Shown here: positions 51,693 to 61,660 of the stretch, piece after piece | Numbering within the stretch: position 1 is the stretch's first letter | Layout of the letters: every line of letters starts with the position of its first letter | Assembly: GCF_000463015.1 (NCBI RefSeq) | Contig: NC_022234.1 | Span: forward strand, 124,001 to 188,000 | Length of the DNA stretch: 64,000 nucleotides | Direction: 5' to 3' | Source: Variovorax paradoxus B4 | Lineage (GTDB): Bacteria > Pseudomonadota > Gammaproteobacteria > Burkholderiales > Burkholderiaceae_C | Made by a program: the position numbers and the translations under genes | Notes under the pieces: model-generated | What the model was told of the DNA's origin: nothing | Database searches by the model: none | What the model saw: only the letters and a program-made list of their open reading frames with translations

Positions 51693-52664
51693 ATGTGGCA
51701 CAGACGATTGCTCGTCGCCGCAGGCCTGGCCCTGGCCTGCGCGGCACCTTTACACGGCCTGGCCCAGGGCTACCCGGACAAGCCGATCAAGATCTATCAG
51801 GGCTTTGCGGCCGGCGGCAACGCCGACACCATCGCGCGCGTGGTCAGCACGGAGATGGCCAAGGGGCTGGGGCAGCCCTTCGTGGTCGAGGCCCAGACCG
51901 GCGCGGGCGGCACCATCGCCTCGGGCACGGTGGCGCGCGCCAGGCCCGACGGCTACACGCTGCTGCTGGCCACGGGTGGCCACGCGGTGGCCGGCGCGCT
52001 TTACAACAAGCTCAGTTACCAGACGGTGTCGGACTTCCAGATGGTCTCGACGATCACCTACTTTCCGTTCCTCTTGGTGGTGCGGGCCGATTCGCCCTAT
52101 CGCGGGCTGGCCGAGATGCTGGCCGCAGCGCGTGCCGATGCGCGCGGCGTGTCGTACGGCTCTGCGGGCATCGGCTCCACGCACCACCTCGCCGGCGAGC
52201 TGCTGGTGAAGAGCGCGAACGTCGAGTTGCTGCACATTCCCTACCGCGGCGATGCGGCCTCGGTCGCGGCGCTGCTCGGCGGCGAGGTGCCGATGATCAT
52301 CGCGCCGCCCACGGCCGTGCTGGCCAACATCAAGGCCGGCAAGCTCCGTGCGCTGGCCACCACCGGCGCGCAGCGCTGGAGCCAGATGCCCGAGCTGCCG
52401 ACCGTGGCCGAGCAGGGCGTGCCTGGCTACGACGTGCGCTCCTGGGCCGGCTTCATGGCACCCGCGGGCACGCCGCGCCCGGTCGTCGACCGCCTGCATG
52501 CCGAGACACTCAAGGCCCTGCAGGCGCCCGCCGTGCGCACGCGGCTCGAAGAAATGGGCGGTGAAGCGCGCGGCAGCACGCCCGAAGAAATGACCGCCAT
52601 GGTGGCCGCCGAACTGAAGCGGTGGACCGCCGTGGTGAACGATGCACACATACCCAAGCAATGA
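51693..52664 (+). CDS. Bug-family substrate-binding protein
   Basis: 323 residues from ATG 51693 (TTTGGAGACA upstream). Signal peptide MWHRRLLVAAGLALACAAPL ... GLAQ-GYPDK. Motifs IKIYQGFAAGGNADTIAR and RPDGYTLLLATGGHAVAGAL. Periplasmic capture of the substrate degraded by the neighbouring FAH/VOC/MDR enzymes is likely. No TctA/B. Confidence 0.93.
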   Translation: MWHRRLLVAAGLALACAAPLHGLAQGYPDKPIKIYQGFAAGGNADTIARVVSTEMAKGLGQPFVVEAQTGAGGTIASGTVARARPDGYTLLLATGGHAVAGALYNKLSYQTVSDFQMVSTITYFPFLLVVRADSPYRGLAEMLAAARADARGVSYGSAGIGSTHHLAGELLVKSANVELLHIPYRGDAASVAALLGGEVPMIIAPPTAVLANIKAGKLRALATTGAQRWSQMPELPTVAEQGVPGYDVRSWAGFMAPAGTPRPVVDRLHAETLKALQAPAVRTRLEEMGGEARGSTPEEMTAMVAAELKRWTAVVNDAHIPKQ

Positions 52665-52674
52665 GGATCCCTCC

Positions 52675-53253
52675 ATGTCCCTGATCGACATCCGCAAGCG
52701 CAGTCTTTGCATCGAGACCATCTACCACGAGGGCGGTCCGCCGGCCGCGACGCCGCTCAGGCTGGCGGCCGCCTGCGCGGTCATCCACAACCCCTACGCA
52801 GGCCGCTACGAGCCGGACCTGCTGCCCTTCATGGCCGAGCTGCGCTCGCTCGGCACGCTGCTGGCCACCGAGCTGGTCGAGACGCTCGGGCGCGACAGGG
52901 TCGAGGTCTACAGCAAGGCCGCGATCGTGGGCGTGAACGGCGAACTGGAGCACGGTGCCGTCTGGCACGAGGCCGGGGGCTGGGCCATGCGCGAGGTGCT
53001 CGGCGAGCCGAAGGCGATCGTGCCCTCGGCCAAGGCAGTGGCCGGCCCGGGCTACCGGCTCATGGTGCCGCTGCACTACATCCATGCCGCGTACGTCCGC
53101 AGCCACTACAACTCGATGGAGGTCGGCATCCAGGATGCGCCGCGGCCGAACGAGATCCTGTTCGCGCTGGTGATGGGCACGGGAGGGCGGGTGCATGCGC
53201 GCCTGGGCGGGCTCACCAAGGACAAGGTGTCCGTGCACGACGGGCAGCGCTGA
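52675..53253 (+). CDS. DUF1185 'amino acid synthesis' family protein
   Basis: 192 residues of the AA_synth/DUF1185 family (Pfam PF06684), a cytoplasmic fold known from structural genomics, with no proven reaction. Recognisable by RLAAACAVIHNPYAGRYEPD, VEVYSKAAIVGVNGELEHGA and RSHYNSMEVGIQDAPRPNE. The family often comes in pairs and lies beside Bug receptors and aromatic or amide catabolic genes in Bordetella-type genomes. ATG 52675 is 8 bases after the Bug stop, and its own stop overlaps the MDR start by one base. Confidence 0.88.
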   Translation: MSLIDIRKRSLCIETIYHEGGPPAATPLRLAAACAVIHNPYAGRYEPDLLPFMAELRSLGTLLATELVETLGRDRVEVYSKAAIVGVNGELEHGAVWHEAGGWAMREVLGEPKAIVPSAKAVAGPGYRLMVPLHYIHAAYVRSHYNSMEVGIQDAPRPNEILFALVMGTGGRVHARLGGLTKDKVSVHDGQR

Positions 53254-54272
53254 TGCACACCACCATGAAGGCGATCCAGCTCCAGGCACCCGGCGGTCCC
53301 GAGGTGCTGCAACTGGTGGAGTTGCCACTGCCGCAGCCGCAGGCGGGCGAAGTGCGGGTCAAGGCCATGGCCATCGGCGCCGGCGGCCCCGACGTGCTGA
53401 TCCGCAACGGCACCTACAAGTGGATGCCGCCCATGCCGGCGATTCCCGGCAACGAGATGGCCGGAATCGTCGATGCCGTCGGCCCTGGCGTCACCGTCCT
53501 GCAGGTTGGCCAGCGCGTGTTCGTGAGCGCGCGTGAGCTCGCGCAGCGCGGCGGCTGCTACGCCGAAGCCATCTGCGTGCCCGAGGCCGCGCCCTTCGTT
53601 CTTCCCGATGCGATCCGCTTCGAGGATGCCGTGAGCCTCGGCAACTTCCAGCTCGCGCTGGCCATGCTGTCGAGCAACGGCAACCTGCCGGCCCGGTCGG
53701 TCCTGATTCCCGGCGCGGCCGGCGGCGTGGCCACGGCGCTGGTGCAGGTGGCGCGCGACCGCGGCCTGCGCGTGATCGGCACAGCCTCCACCCCGCAGAA
53801 GCGGGATTTCGCGCGGGCCAACGGTGCGCACGAGGTGATCGAGAGCGACCCGCGAGGCCTGACCGAGAAGGTCATGCAGCTCACCGGCGGGCGCGGCGTG
53901 GACCTGGCCTTCGACCACCTCGGCGGCGATCTCTTCATTGCCTGCCTGCGGGCCCTCGCGCCATTCGGCATGGCGGTCTCCTACAACATCGTCAACGGCC
54001 CGCCGACCGGCGACGTGTTCGAGGAGCTTCGGCGGCTGCTGGGCAGGAGCCTGGCCGTGCGCACGTTCTCGATCCACGCCATCGACGCCGACGCCGTGCA
54101 GCGGCGTGGCTTCATGGAGGCCGCGATCGCGCTCATGGCGGAGGGACGCGTGCATGCGCCCCCCGCCACCTGCTTCGCGCTGGCGGATTCGCGCCGCGCG
54201 CACGAAGTGCTCGACAGCGGAAGCGCGGTGGGCAAGATCGTGCTGCTGCCTGGCGGCTCGCCTCGTGGCTAG
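53253..54272 (+). CDS. Zinc-independent MDR / quinone oxidoreductase-like protein
   Basis: 339 residues. GroES-like N-terminal domain with IPGNEMAGIVDAVGPGVTVL, then a Rossmann domain with LIPGAAGGVATALVQVARD and GGRGVDLAFDHLGG. The zinc-binding cysteines of alcohol dehydrogenases are absent, placing it with quinone oxidoreductase or enoyl-reductase MDRs that use NADPH. ATG 53253 shares a base with the DUF1185 stop; MKAIQ at 53265 is an alternative. It ends the GntR-led operon. Confidence 0.88.
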   Translation: MHTTMKAIQLQAPGGPEVLQLVELPLPQPQAGEVRVKAMAIGAGGPDVLIRNGTYKWMPPMPAIPGNEMAGIVDAVGPGVTVLQVGQRVFVSARELAQRGGCYAEAICVPEAAPFVLPDAIRFEDAVSLGNFQLALAMLSSNGNLPARSVLIPGAAGGVATALVQVARDRGLRVIGTASTPQKRDFARANGAHEVIESDPRGLTEKVMQLTGGRGVDLAFDHLGGDLFIACLRALAPFGMAVSYNIVNGPPTGDVFEELRRLLGRSLAVRTFSIHAIDADAVQRRGFMEAAIALMAEGRVHAPPATCFALADSRRAHEVLDSGSAVGKIVLLPGGSPRG

Positions 54273-54311
54273 GCAACGCGAGAACCCGCCACGGGCGTCG
54301 GGCGCAGCGAT

Positions 54312-54881
54312 TCAAAGCAGCGCGTTCCTGAACAAGGATCGTCGGCTGAACGCCTTTCCCGATTCGAGAAAAACGCCTTCGCCGGTGTAGTGGATCGTCT
54401 TCGGATGCCGGGGCGATTCGGCGGCGTGGGCCTTCACCACCTCGAGGATGAAGAAGTCGTACTTGCCGACCAGGCTGCGGTCGTGAACGCGGCATTCGAA
54501 GCTCGCGTGGCATTCGCCGATGAGCGGCGCCTCCACGCGCTCGGCATCGACTGCCGTGAGGCCGAAGGCCGCGAACTTGTCGATCTCGGCGCCCGAGCTG
54601 TTGCCGATGCGCACGACCTCGTCGGTGAGCGGCCGCGTGGGGAGGTTGATGACGCACTCGCCGCTGCGGCGGATCATTTCGAAGCTGTGGTTCGCGCGCG
54701 CGATCACGCAGCCGACCAGCGAGGGCGTGAACTCGATCACCGTGTGCCAGCCCAGCGTCATGATGTTGTTCTTCCCCTGCCAGCGGGAAGACAGGAGCAC
54801 GATCGGGCCCGGCTCCAGGAACCGGCGCACCTGGGAGACCGGAAAGTCCGCCTTGGCGAAAAGCTTTTTCTTCTTCGTCAT
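54312..54881 (-). CDS. Flavin reductase family protein
   Basis: 189 residues with the split-barrel FMN-binding fold: GPIVLLSSRWQGKNNIMTLG near residue 25, VIARANHSFEMIRRSGECVI and LIGECHASFECRVHDRSLVG. Relatives supply reduced flavin to two-component monooxygenases or act as FMN-dependent enzymes. Start 54881 overlaps the GntR stop by four bases, so regulator and enzyme are coupled. No monooxygenase is adjacent; the divergent dehydratase operon is. Confidence 0.88.
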   Translation of the reverse strand: MTKKKKLFAKADFPVSQVRRFLEPGPIVLLSSRWQGKNNIMTLGWHTVIEFTPSLVGCVIARANHSFEMIRRSGECVINLPTRPLTDEVVRIGNSSGAEIDKFAAFGLTAVDAERVEAPLIGECHASFECRVHDRSLVGKYDFFILEVVKAHAAESPRHPKTIHYTGEGVFLESGKAFSRRSLFRNALL

Positions 54882-55597
54882 CGCGATACCGTGTCGTCGC
54901 CCCAACTCTCCCCCGCAATGAAATCCGGATGACGCGCGCAGATCTCCGGCAGCGAGCTCAGCGTGCCGGAGAGGTGCTCGCGCAGCGCCTTCTGCGCCGC
55001 GGCGCCGTCGTGTCTTGCAATGGCACGCACGATGGCGCGGTGGTCGCGCAGGATCGCCTCGGTCTTGCCGGCCGTGGGCAGGTGCAGGCGGCGCAGGCGG
55101 TCCACGTGGCCCGAGACGCGGGACACCATGTCCCACAGGCTCGGCACGCCCGCGGCTTCATACATCAGGTGATGGAACTTGCGGTCGGCGCCGACGAAGT
55201 CGCCGTACTGCCGCGCGGCCGCCAGCGTGGCCTGCAGCGCGATCTGGGCCTGCAGCTGGGCCACCAGCTCGGGCGGCGCCTCTTCGGCCAGCTGGTGCAC
55301 GATCTCGAGCTCGATCGAGCGGCGCAGGAAGTGCGCCTGCCTCGCGGCGTCGACGTCGATGCGGCTCACCAGCGTGGCGTGCTGCGGAAACACATCCACC
55401 AGCCCTTCCTCGGCGAGGCGAAGCAGGGCCTCGCGCACCGGCGTCTGGCTCACGCCGAAGCGGTCGGCCAGCTCTTGGCGGACCAGCACGGTGCCGGGCA
55501 CGAGTTCGAGAGAGAGGATGGCGTCGCGCAGCTTTTCGAGCACCTGGGGCGCTGCAAGGCGTGTGCGGTCGAGTCGGATCCGGGGGAGGGCTGTCAT
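54878..55597 (-). CDS. GntR-family (FCD) transcriptional regulator
   Basis: 239 residues. HTH at 18-80 (VRQELADRFGVSQTPVREAL), FCD domain with DRKFHHLMYEAAGVPSLWDM and HRAIVRAIARHD carrying the metal-site histidines. It is divergent, 65 bases from the sugar-acid dehydratase gene, and presumably controls both directions. The AT-rich gap (GATATATTAGTGTTTTAATG) holds the promoters, but I see no clear dyad. Confidence 0.92.
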   Translation of the reverse strand: MTALPRIRLDRTRLAAPQVLEKLRDAILSLELVPGTVLVRQELADRFGVSQTPVREALLRLAEEGLVDVFPQHATLVSRIDVDAARQAHFLRRSIELEIVHQLAEEAPPELVAQLQAQIALQATLAAARQYGDFVGADRKFHHLMYEAAGVPSLWDMVSRVSGHVDRLRRLHLPTAGKTEAILRDHRAIVRAIARHDGAAAQKALREHLSGTLSSLPEICARHPDFIAGESWGDDTVSR

Positions 55598-55662
55598 TCG
55601 CTTGAATTTTCGCTTTGACCGAGTGATATATTAGTGTTTTAATGTAGCTGATCTCACAAAGA

Positions 55663-57408
<1,746 letters not shown>

Positions 57409-57461
57409 AGCCCGCTTCCCCGATCAACGACCAAGCCAACAAGCCAACGGAGACCGACGAC

Positions 57462-58172
57462 GTGAATCCCCCAACTCGCGAGAAGCTGATGAAGGTCAGC
57501 ACCGCCACCCTGTGCACGGCGCTGTTCAAGCGCGGACTGCGCAACCAGTTCATCCAGGACGTGCATCCGCTCGACCCGACGCTTCCCAACATGGTCGGCG
57601 AGGCCTTCACGCTGCGCTACATGCCGGCGCGTGAGGACCTGAACCCGATCACCGTGTTCAACGACCGCAACCATCCGCAGCGCCAGGCCGTGGAGCAGTG
57701 CCCGGTGGGCGCGGTGCTGCTGATGGACAGCCGCAAGGACGCGCGCGCCGCCTCGGCCGGCGGCATCCTGGTGAGCCGGCTCATGAAGCGCGGCGTGGCC
57801 GGCGTGGTCACCGACGGCGGCTTTCGCGACAGCCCCGACATCGCCCGGCTCGGCTTTCCCGCCTACCACCAGCGCCCGAGCGCGCCCACCAACCTGACCT
57901 TGCACCAGGCCATCGACATCAACGTGCCGATCGGCTGCGGCGACGTGGCCGTGTGGCCCGGCGACGTGGTGGTGGGCGATGCCGAAGGCGTCATCGTGAT
58001 TCCGGCGGTCATGGCCGACGAGGTCGCGGCCGAGGCCACCGAGATGACCGTCTTCGAGGACTTCGTGCAGGAGAAGGTGCTCGAAGGCCGCTCCATCCTC
58101 GGCCTCTATCCGCCGACCGACGAGCAAAGCCGCACCGAGTTCGCCGCCTGGCGGCAGGCCTGCGGGCGCTGA
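57462..58172 (+). CDS. RraA / class II pyruvate aldolase-family protein
   Basis: 236 residues starting at GTG 57462 (AACGGAGA upstream). The catalytic Arg-Asp motif is GVVTDGGFRDSPDI, the phosphate/pyruvate region IGCGDVAVWPGDVVVGDAEG. Same superfamily as the LigK aldolase at 18866, but not closely similar. In some sugar-acid operons this family replaces the usual keto-deoxy-acid aldolase or dehydratase. It may cleave or isomerise the product of the dehydratase encoded upstream. Confidence 0.86.
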   Translation: MNPPTREKLMKVSTATLCTALFKRGLRNQFIQDVHPLDPTLPNMVGEAFTLRYMPAREDLNPITVFNDRNHPQRQAVEQCPVGAVLLMDSRKDARAASAGGILVSRLMKRGVAGVVTDGGFRDSPDIARLGFPAYHQRPSAPTNLTLHQAIDINVPIGCGDVAVWPGDVVVGDAEGVIVIPAVMADEVAAEATEMTVFEDFVQEKVLEGRSILGLYPPTDEQSRTEFAAWRQACGR

Positions 58173-58219
58173 CGCCGGTTTTTTTCCCGACGACGACAAA
58201 CGAAAAGAGAGACAACACC

Positions 58220-59215
58220 ATGCCCTTCATCCAACGCGCCGCGGGCCTTTGGTCCGCCGCGCTCGCATCCGCCCTCGCATTGGCACCGGCCGCGGTCCTC
58301 GCGCAGGCCGAATGGCCCGCCGCCAAGCCCATCACCTACGTGGTGCCCTTCACCGCCGGAGGCTCCACCGACATCGTGGGCCGCATCCTGTCGAACAAGC
58401 TGCAGGAGAGCCTTCACCAGTCGGTGGTGGTGGACAACAAGCCGGGGCAGGCCGGCGGCATCGGCGCGGCCTACGTGGCCAAGGCCGCGCCCGACGGCTA
58501 CACGCTGTTCGGCGGCACCATCAGCACGCACGCCATCAATCCCAGCCTCTACAAGAAGCTGCCCTACGACGCCATCAAGGACTTCGAGCCCGTGTCGCTG
58601 GTCGGGCGGCTGCCCAACGTGCTGATCGTCAACAGCCAGCTTGGCGTGAACTCGGTGGCCGAACTCATTGCGCTGCTCAAGAAGGACGAATCCAAGCGCA
58701 CCTTCGCGTCTTCCGGCGCCGGCACCTCGACGCACCTGGCGGGCGAGATGTTCGCCGACATGATCGGCGTGAAGCTCACGCACGTGCCGTACAAGGGCAC
58801 GCCGCCCGCCATGACCGATGTCGCATCGGGCCTGGTGCCCTTCATGTTCGACCAGGTGACCGCCGCGCTGCCGCTCGTCAAGAGCGGCCGGCTCAAGCTG
58901 CTGGCCGTGACCACCGGAAAGCGCATCGCGCTGGTGCCGGAACTGCCGACCATGATCGAGTCGGGCGTGCCGGGCTTCGAGATGTCGTCGTGGCAGGCGG
59001 TCTACGCGCCGAAGGGCACGCCCAAGCCCATCGTGCAGCGCCTGAATGCCGAGATCGTGAAGGCGTTGAAGCAGCCCGACGTGCAGGCCAAGCTCTCGGG
59101 CCAGCTGGCCATGGAGATCGTCGGCAGCACGCCCGAGGAACTGCGCGACCACATGGCGCGCGAGATTCCGCGCTGGGCCGAGCTGGTGAAGAAGTCGGGG
59201 GCGACCGCGGACTGA
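58220..59215 (+). CDS. Bug-family substrate-binding protein
   Basis: 331 residues. Signal peptide MPFIQRAAGLWSAALASALA ... VLAQ-AEWPA. Motifs ITYVVPFTAGGSTDIVGR and APDGYTLFGGTISTHAINPS are canonical. Third gene after the dehydratase and the RraA-like protein, so a sugar acid is a likely ligand, although Bug proteins usually prefer di- and aromatic carboxylates. ATG 58220 follows AGAGAGACAACACC. Confidence 0.93.
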   Translation: MPFIQRAAGLWSAALASALALAPAAVLAQAEWPAAKPITYVVPFTAGGSTDIVGRILSNKLQESLHQSVVVDNKPGQAGGIGAAYVAKAAPDGYTLFGGTISTHAINPSLYKKLPYDAIKDFEPVSLVGRLPNVLIVNSQLGVNSVAELIALLKKDESKRTFASSGAGTSTHLAGEMFADMIGVKLTHVPYKGTPPAMTDVASGLVPFMFDQVTAALPLVKSGRLKLLAVTTGKRIALVPELPTMIESGVPGFEMSSWQAVYAPKGTPKPIVQRLNAEIVKALKQPDVQAKLSGQLAMEIVGSTPEELRDHMAREIPRWAELVKKSGATAD

Positions 59216-59245
59216 TCCCCGGGTCCTGCGTGGGAAGACGCGGCC

Positions 59246-59395
59246 ATGATCGAGCGCGTGAACGAGATCGGCAAGAAGCGCATCGTGCTGTCGAGCCTGT
59301 GGACCGGCGTGCGCATCGTCGGGCCGGCGCTGTCGGTGATCGACCAGGGCTTCGAGGTGTTCGAAGAAGGCGTTCGCCCTCCCTTGGCGCTATAA
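59246..59395 (+). pseudogene. Isochorismatase-family hydrolase fragment
   Basis: 49 residues: MIERVNEIGKKRIVLSSLWT, then GVRIVGPALSVIDQGFEVFE. This matches the segment around the catalytic cysteine of isochorismatase-like hydrolases (usually LSGLWTGVCV), but the cysteine is replaced by Arg and the protein ends 15 residues later. The rest of the gene is missing. It is a decayed remnant, overlapping by six bases the convergent glycosyltransferase gene. Confidence 0.7.
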
Positions 59396-60637
59396 CCGAA
59401 GGGCGCGGCCTGCCAGGCTGCGCTCGATCGCCTCCACGGCGCGAGAGAGCCCGTCTTCCGCGCGCATCTTCTCGCCCAGTGCCAGCGCACGGGCCCGCAC
59501 CTCGGGGCGGCCGGCAAACGCAAGGCCGCGCGCCAGGTCGTCCGCGCCGAGCCGGCTGCCCGCCACCGCGTCGGGCGCCACGCCGGCCTGCGCCAGCTGG
59601 TGTGCCCAGAAGAACTGGTCGCCCGCGAACGGCACCACCACCGACGGCACCCCGGCACGCGCCGCCGAATGCGTGGTGCCCGAGCCGCCGTGGTGCACCA
59701 CCAGCGACGTGCGCGGAAACAGCCAGTCGTGCGGCACCTCGCCCACCACGTGGAAATTGGTCGGCAGCCCCTGCGTGTCGATGCCGCTCCAGCCGGGGTG
59801 CAGCACCGCGCGCCGGCCCGCCACGCCATCCACCACCACCTGGCGCAGGCGGGCGGCATCGAAGCCGGTCATGCTGCCGAAGCCGATGTAGACCGGCGCC
59901 TCGCCCGCGGCCAGGAAAGCGGCCAGCGCGGGCGGCGGCTGCCAGTCGGGCGCCGGTGGAATCCACTGCCCGCAGACTGCGGCATTGGCGGGCCAGTCGG
60001 CCGGCCGCGGCACCAGGCTCGGCGAAAAGCCGTAGAGCATCGGGTGCGTGCTCCACATGCGCCGGCGCGGCGGCAGTGCGCACACCTCGGCGCGCGCCGC
60101 GTTCACCGCCGGGCGGAACGCGCGCCACAGCATCGCGTTGACCAGATGGTGGCTCGCGCGGTGCAGCCAGCGCGGCACGCGGGAAGGGGGCAGGAAAGGC
60201 GACGCGAAGTCGCGCGTCGGCGTGAGCGGAAACAGTCCTGCACCGACGGCCGGCACGCGCAGCGCCTCGGCCGCCGACAGCCCCACGAAGGCGGCCAGCC
60301 CCGCGCACACGATGGCCTCGCTGCCGCGCGCCGTCTCGACGGCCTGGCGCAGCCATGCGGTGGCGTTGCCGTTGGCAATGGCTGCGAGCGCCTTGGCGGC
60401 CGCGCCGGGCCGCTCGCTGTGCGCCACCACGTTGGCGATGGCTCCGCTCGCGCCGAGCGCGCCCCGGATGTCGCCGGCCAGCGCCTGCGTGCGCACGCCC
60501 AGCCTTTGCGCGGCGCCCAGCGTCGATGCGTCGGCCAGCAGCACCGATGAATGGCCGGCTTCGTCGAGCGCGCGGCACAGGGCCGCGAGCGGGCGCGCAT
60601 CGCCCTCGGTGCCATAGGTGAGCACGGCGATCTTCAT
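59390..60637 (-). CDS. UGT/MGT-type glycosyltransferase (GT1 family)
   Basis: 415 residues, GT-B fold. N-terminal acceptor domain begins KIAVLTYGTEGDARPLAALC. The C-terminal donor domain carries VYIGFGSMTGFDA and the GT1 signature HHGGSGTTHSAARAGVPSVV followed by PFAGDQFFWA. Relatives glycosylate macrolides, sterols, rhamnolipid precursors or other small hydrophobic acceptors. Start 60637 has GGAGGAA upstream and overlaps the TetR stop by four bases. No other biosynthetic gene is near, so a detoxifying glycosylation under TetR control is plausible. Confidence 0.9.
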   Translation of the reverse strand: MKIAVLTYGTEGDARPLAALCRALDEAGHSSVLLADASTLGAAQRLGVRTQALAGDIRGALGASGAIANVVAHSERPGAAAKALAAIANGNATAWLRQAVETARGSEAIVCAGLAAFVGLSAAEALRVPAVGAGLFPLTPTRDFASPFLPPSRVPRWLHRASHHLVNAMLWRAFRPAVNAARAEVCALPPRRRMWSTHPMLYGFSPSLVPRPADWPANAAVCGQWIPPAPDWQPPPALAAFLAAGEAPVYIGFGSMTGFDAARLRQVVVDGVAGRRAVLHPGWSGIDTQGLPTNFHVVGEVPHDWLFPRTSLVVHHGGSGTTHSAARAGVPSVVVPFAGDQFFWAHQLAQAGVAPDAVAGSRLGADDLARGLAFAGRPEVRARALALGEKMRAEDGLSRAVEAIERSLAGRALRL

Positions 60638-61278
60638 GCGCGCTTCCTCCGCGGCGGTTTGCCGGCGGCACCGGCGCCATGGACAAAGATGTCGACGATC
60701 ACCGCGAACTCGTCGGTGAGCACCAGCCCCGGCAGCGTCAGCCAGCGCATCAGCGCGCCGAAGTACAGGTGGTGCAGCAGCGACGACAGGTGCTCGGCCG
60801 GCACGTCGGCGCGCAGCGTTCCGTCGTCCTGCGCCTGCGCGACCAGCAGCGCGAAGAGCCCCGCGAGATCGCGCGGGCGCTCGTCGACATCGCCGGCGCC
60901 GAGCTCGTCCTCGATGTTGAGAAAGCGGAAACGGAAATAGTCGAGCAGGTAGGCCCGATGGCGCTGCGACCATTCGGCCGACGCATCGAGCAGGCGCATC
61001 AGCCGCGGCTCGAAACCGCCGGGCTGCGCCACCAGGCCGCGCAGGCGCTGCGTGTCGGCCGCCAGTTCCATGTGCACCCAGTGCGCGAGGATCGCTTCCT
61101 TGGTGGCGAAGTGGTTGTAGAGCGTGCCCTTGGCCACATCGGCCTGCAGCGCGATCTGCTCCATGGTGGTGGCGTCGTAGCCGTTCGCCTCGAAGAGCTG
61201 CATGGCGGTGGTTGCCACATGGTCGAGCGTCTGTGCGCGCCGCCGCTCGCGGCGGCCTGGGAGTTCGGGGGCTGGCAA
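60634..61278 (-). CDS. TetR-family transcriptional regulator
   Basis: 214 residues starting at TTG 61278. HTH: MEQIALQADVAKGTLYNHFA within residues 18-65; the remainder is the helical ligand domain. It is translationally coupled to the glycosyltransferase. A 28-bp palindrome 18 bases upstream of its start is the obvious self-operator, so the two genes should be induced by a ligand of this repressor. Confidence 0.9.
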   Translation of the reverse strand: MPAPELPGRRERRRAQTLDHVATTAMQLFEANGYDATTMEQIALQADVAKGTLYNHFATKEAILAHWVHMELAADTQRLRGLVAQPGGFEPRLMRLLDASAEWSQRHRAYLLDYFRFRFLNIEDELGAGDVDERPRDLAGLFALLVAQAQDDGTLRADVPAEHLSSLLHHLYFGALMRWLTLPGLVLTDEFAVIVDIFVHGAGAAGKPPRRKRA

Positions 61279-61296
61279 AGGGGTGGCCTCAAATAT

Positions 61297-61324
61297 GAAC
61301 GACGTATAAGTTTATACGACGTTC
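61297..61324. promoter_or_regulatory. TetR operator
   Basis: Near-perfect 28-bp palindrome. Arms GAACGACGTATAAG (61297-61310) and TTTATACGACGTTC (61311-61324) pair over 12 of 14 positions, with an uninterrupted CGTATAA/TTATACG core. It lies just upstream of the TetR start. Confidence 0.75.
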
Positions 61325-61660
61325 AAATGTACGAGCAACGCTCGCCGCTCAATGCCGACCGGCGCGGTGCGCCATGCGGTTTCGGGGACAATGCGGCAGG
61401 TGACATCGAGGCCGGACAATGCTCCAGGAGATGGACGCGCTGATCCGCCGGGCCGACCTGGCCGTGCCGGCCGCCGTGATCCAGCGCGCGGCCATCGGCA
61501 TCGACTGATTCATCCTTCCACACCCGTTCCCGTCTTCCTTTCACAGAATGTCCGCCTCAGCGCTTCCCTTTTTCAAAGCATTCCATGACCGCGTCGCGCT
61601 GCCCTGCGCGCAGCGCGGCTTCGAGAGCGGCGTGTACTGACCCTGCATCCGGTGCAAGCG
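61325..61660. other. Intergenic region without a recognisable gene
   Basis: Two short frames (61418-61507, 29 residues; 61548-61640, 30 residues) read coding-like sequence but match nothing I know, and neither has a Shine-Dalgarno I trust. They may be remnants of deleted genes. No terminator or repeat seen. Confidence 0.4.

Noticed and set aside
61418..61640. Two short frames of 29 and 30 residues upstream of the TSUP gene
   Set aside because: No family resemblance, no reliable ribosome-binding sites; possibly remnants but not supportable as genes.
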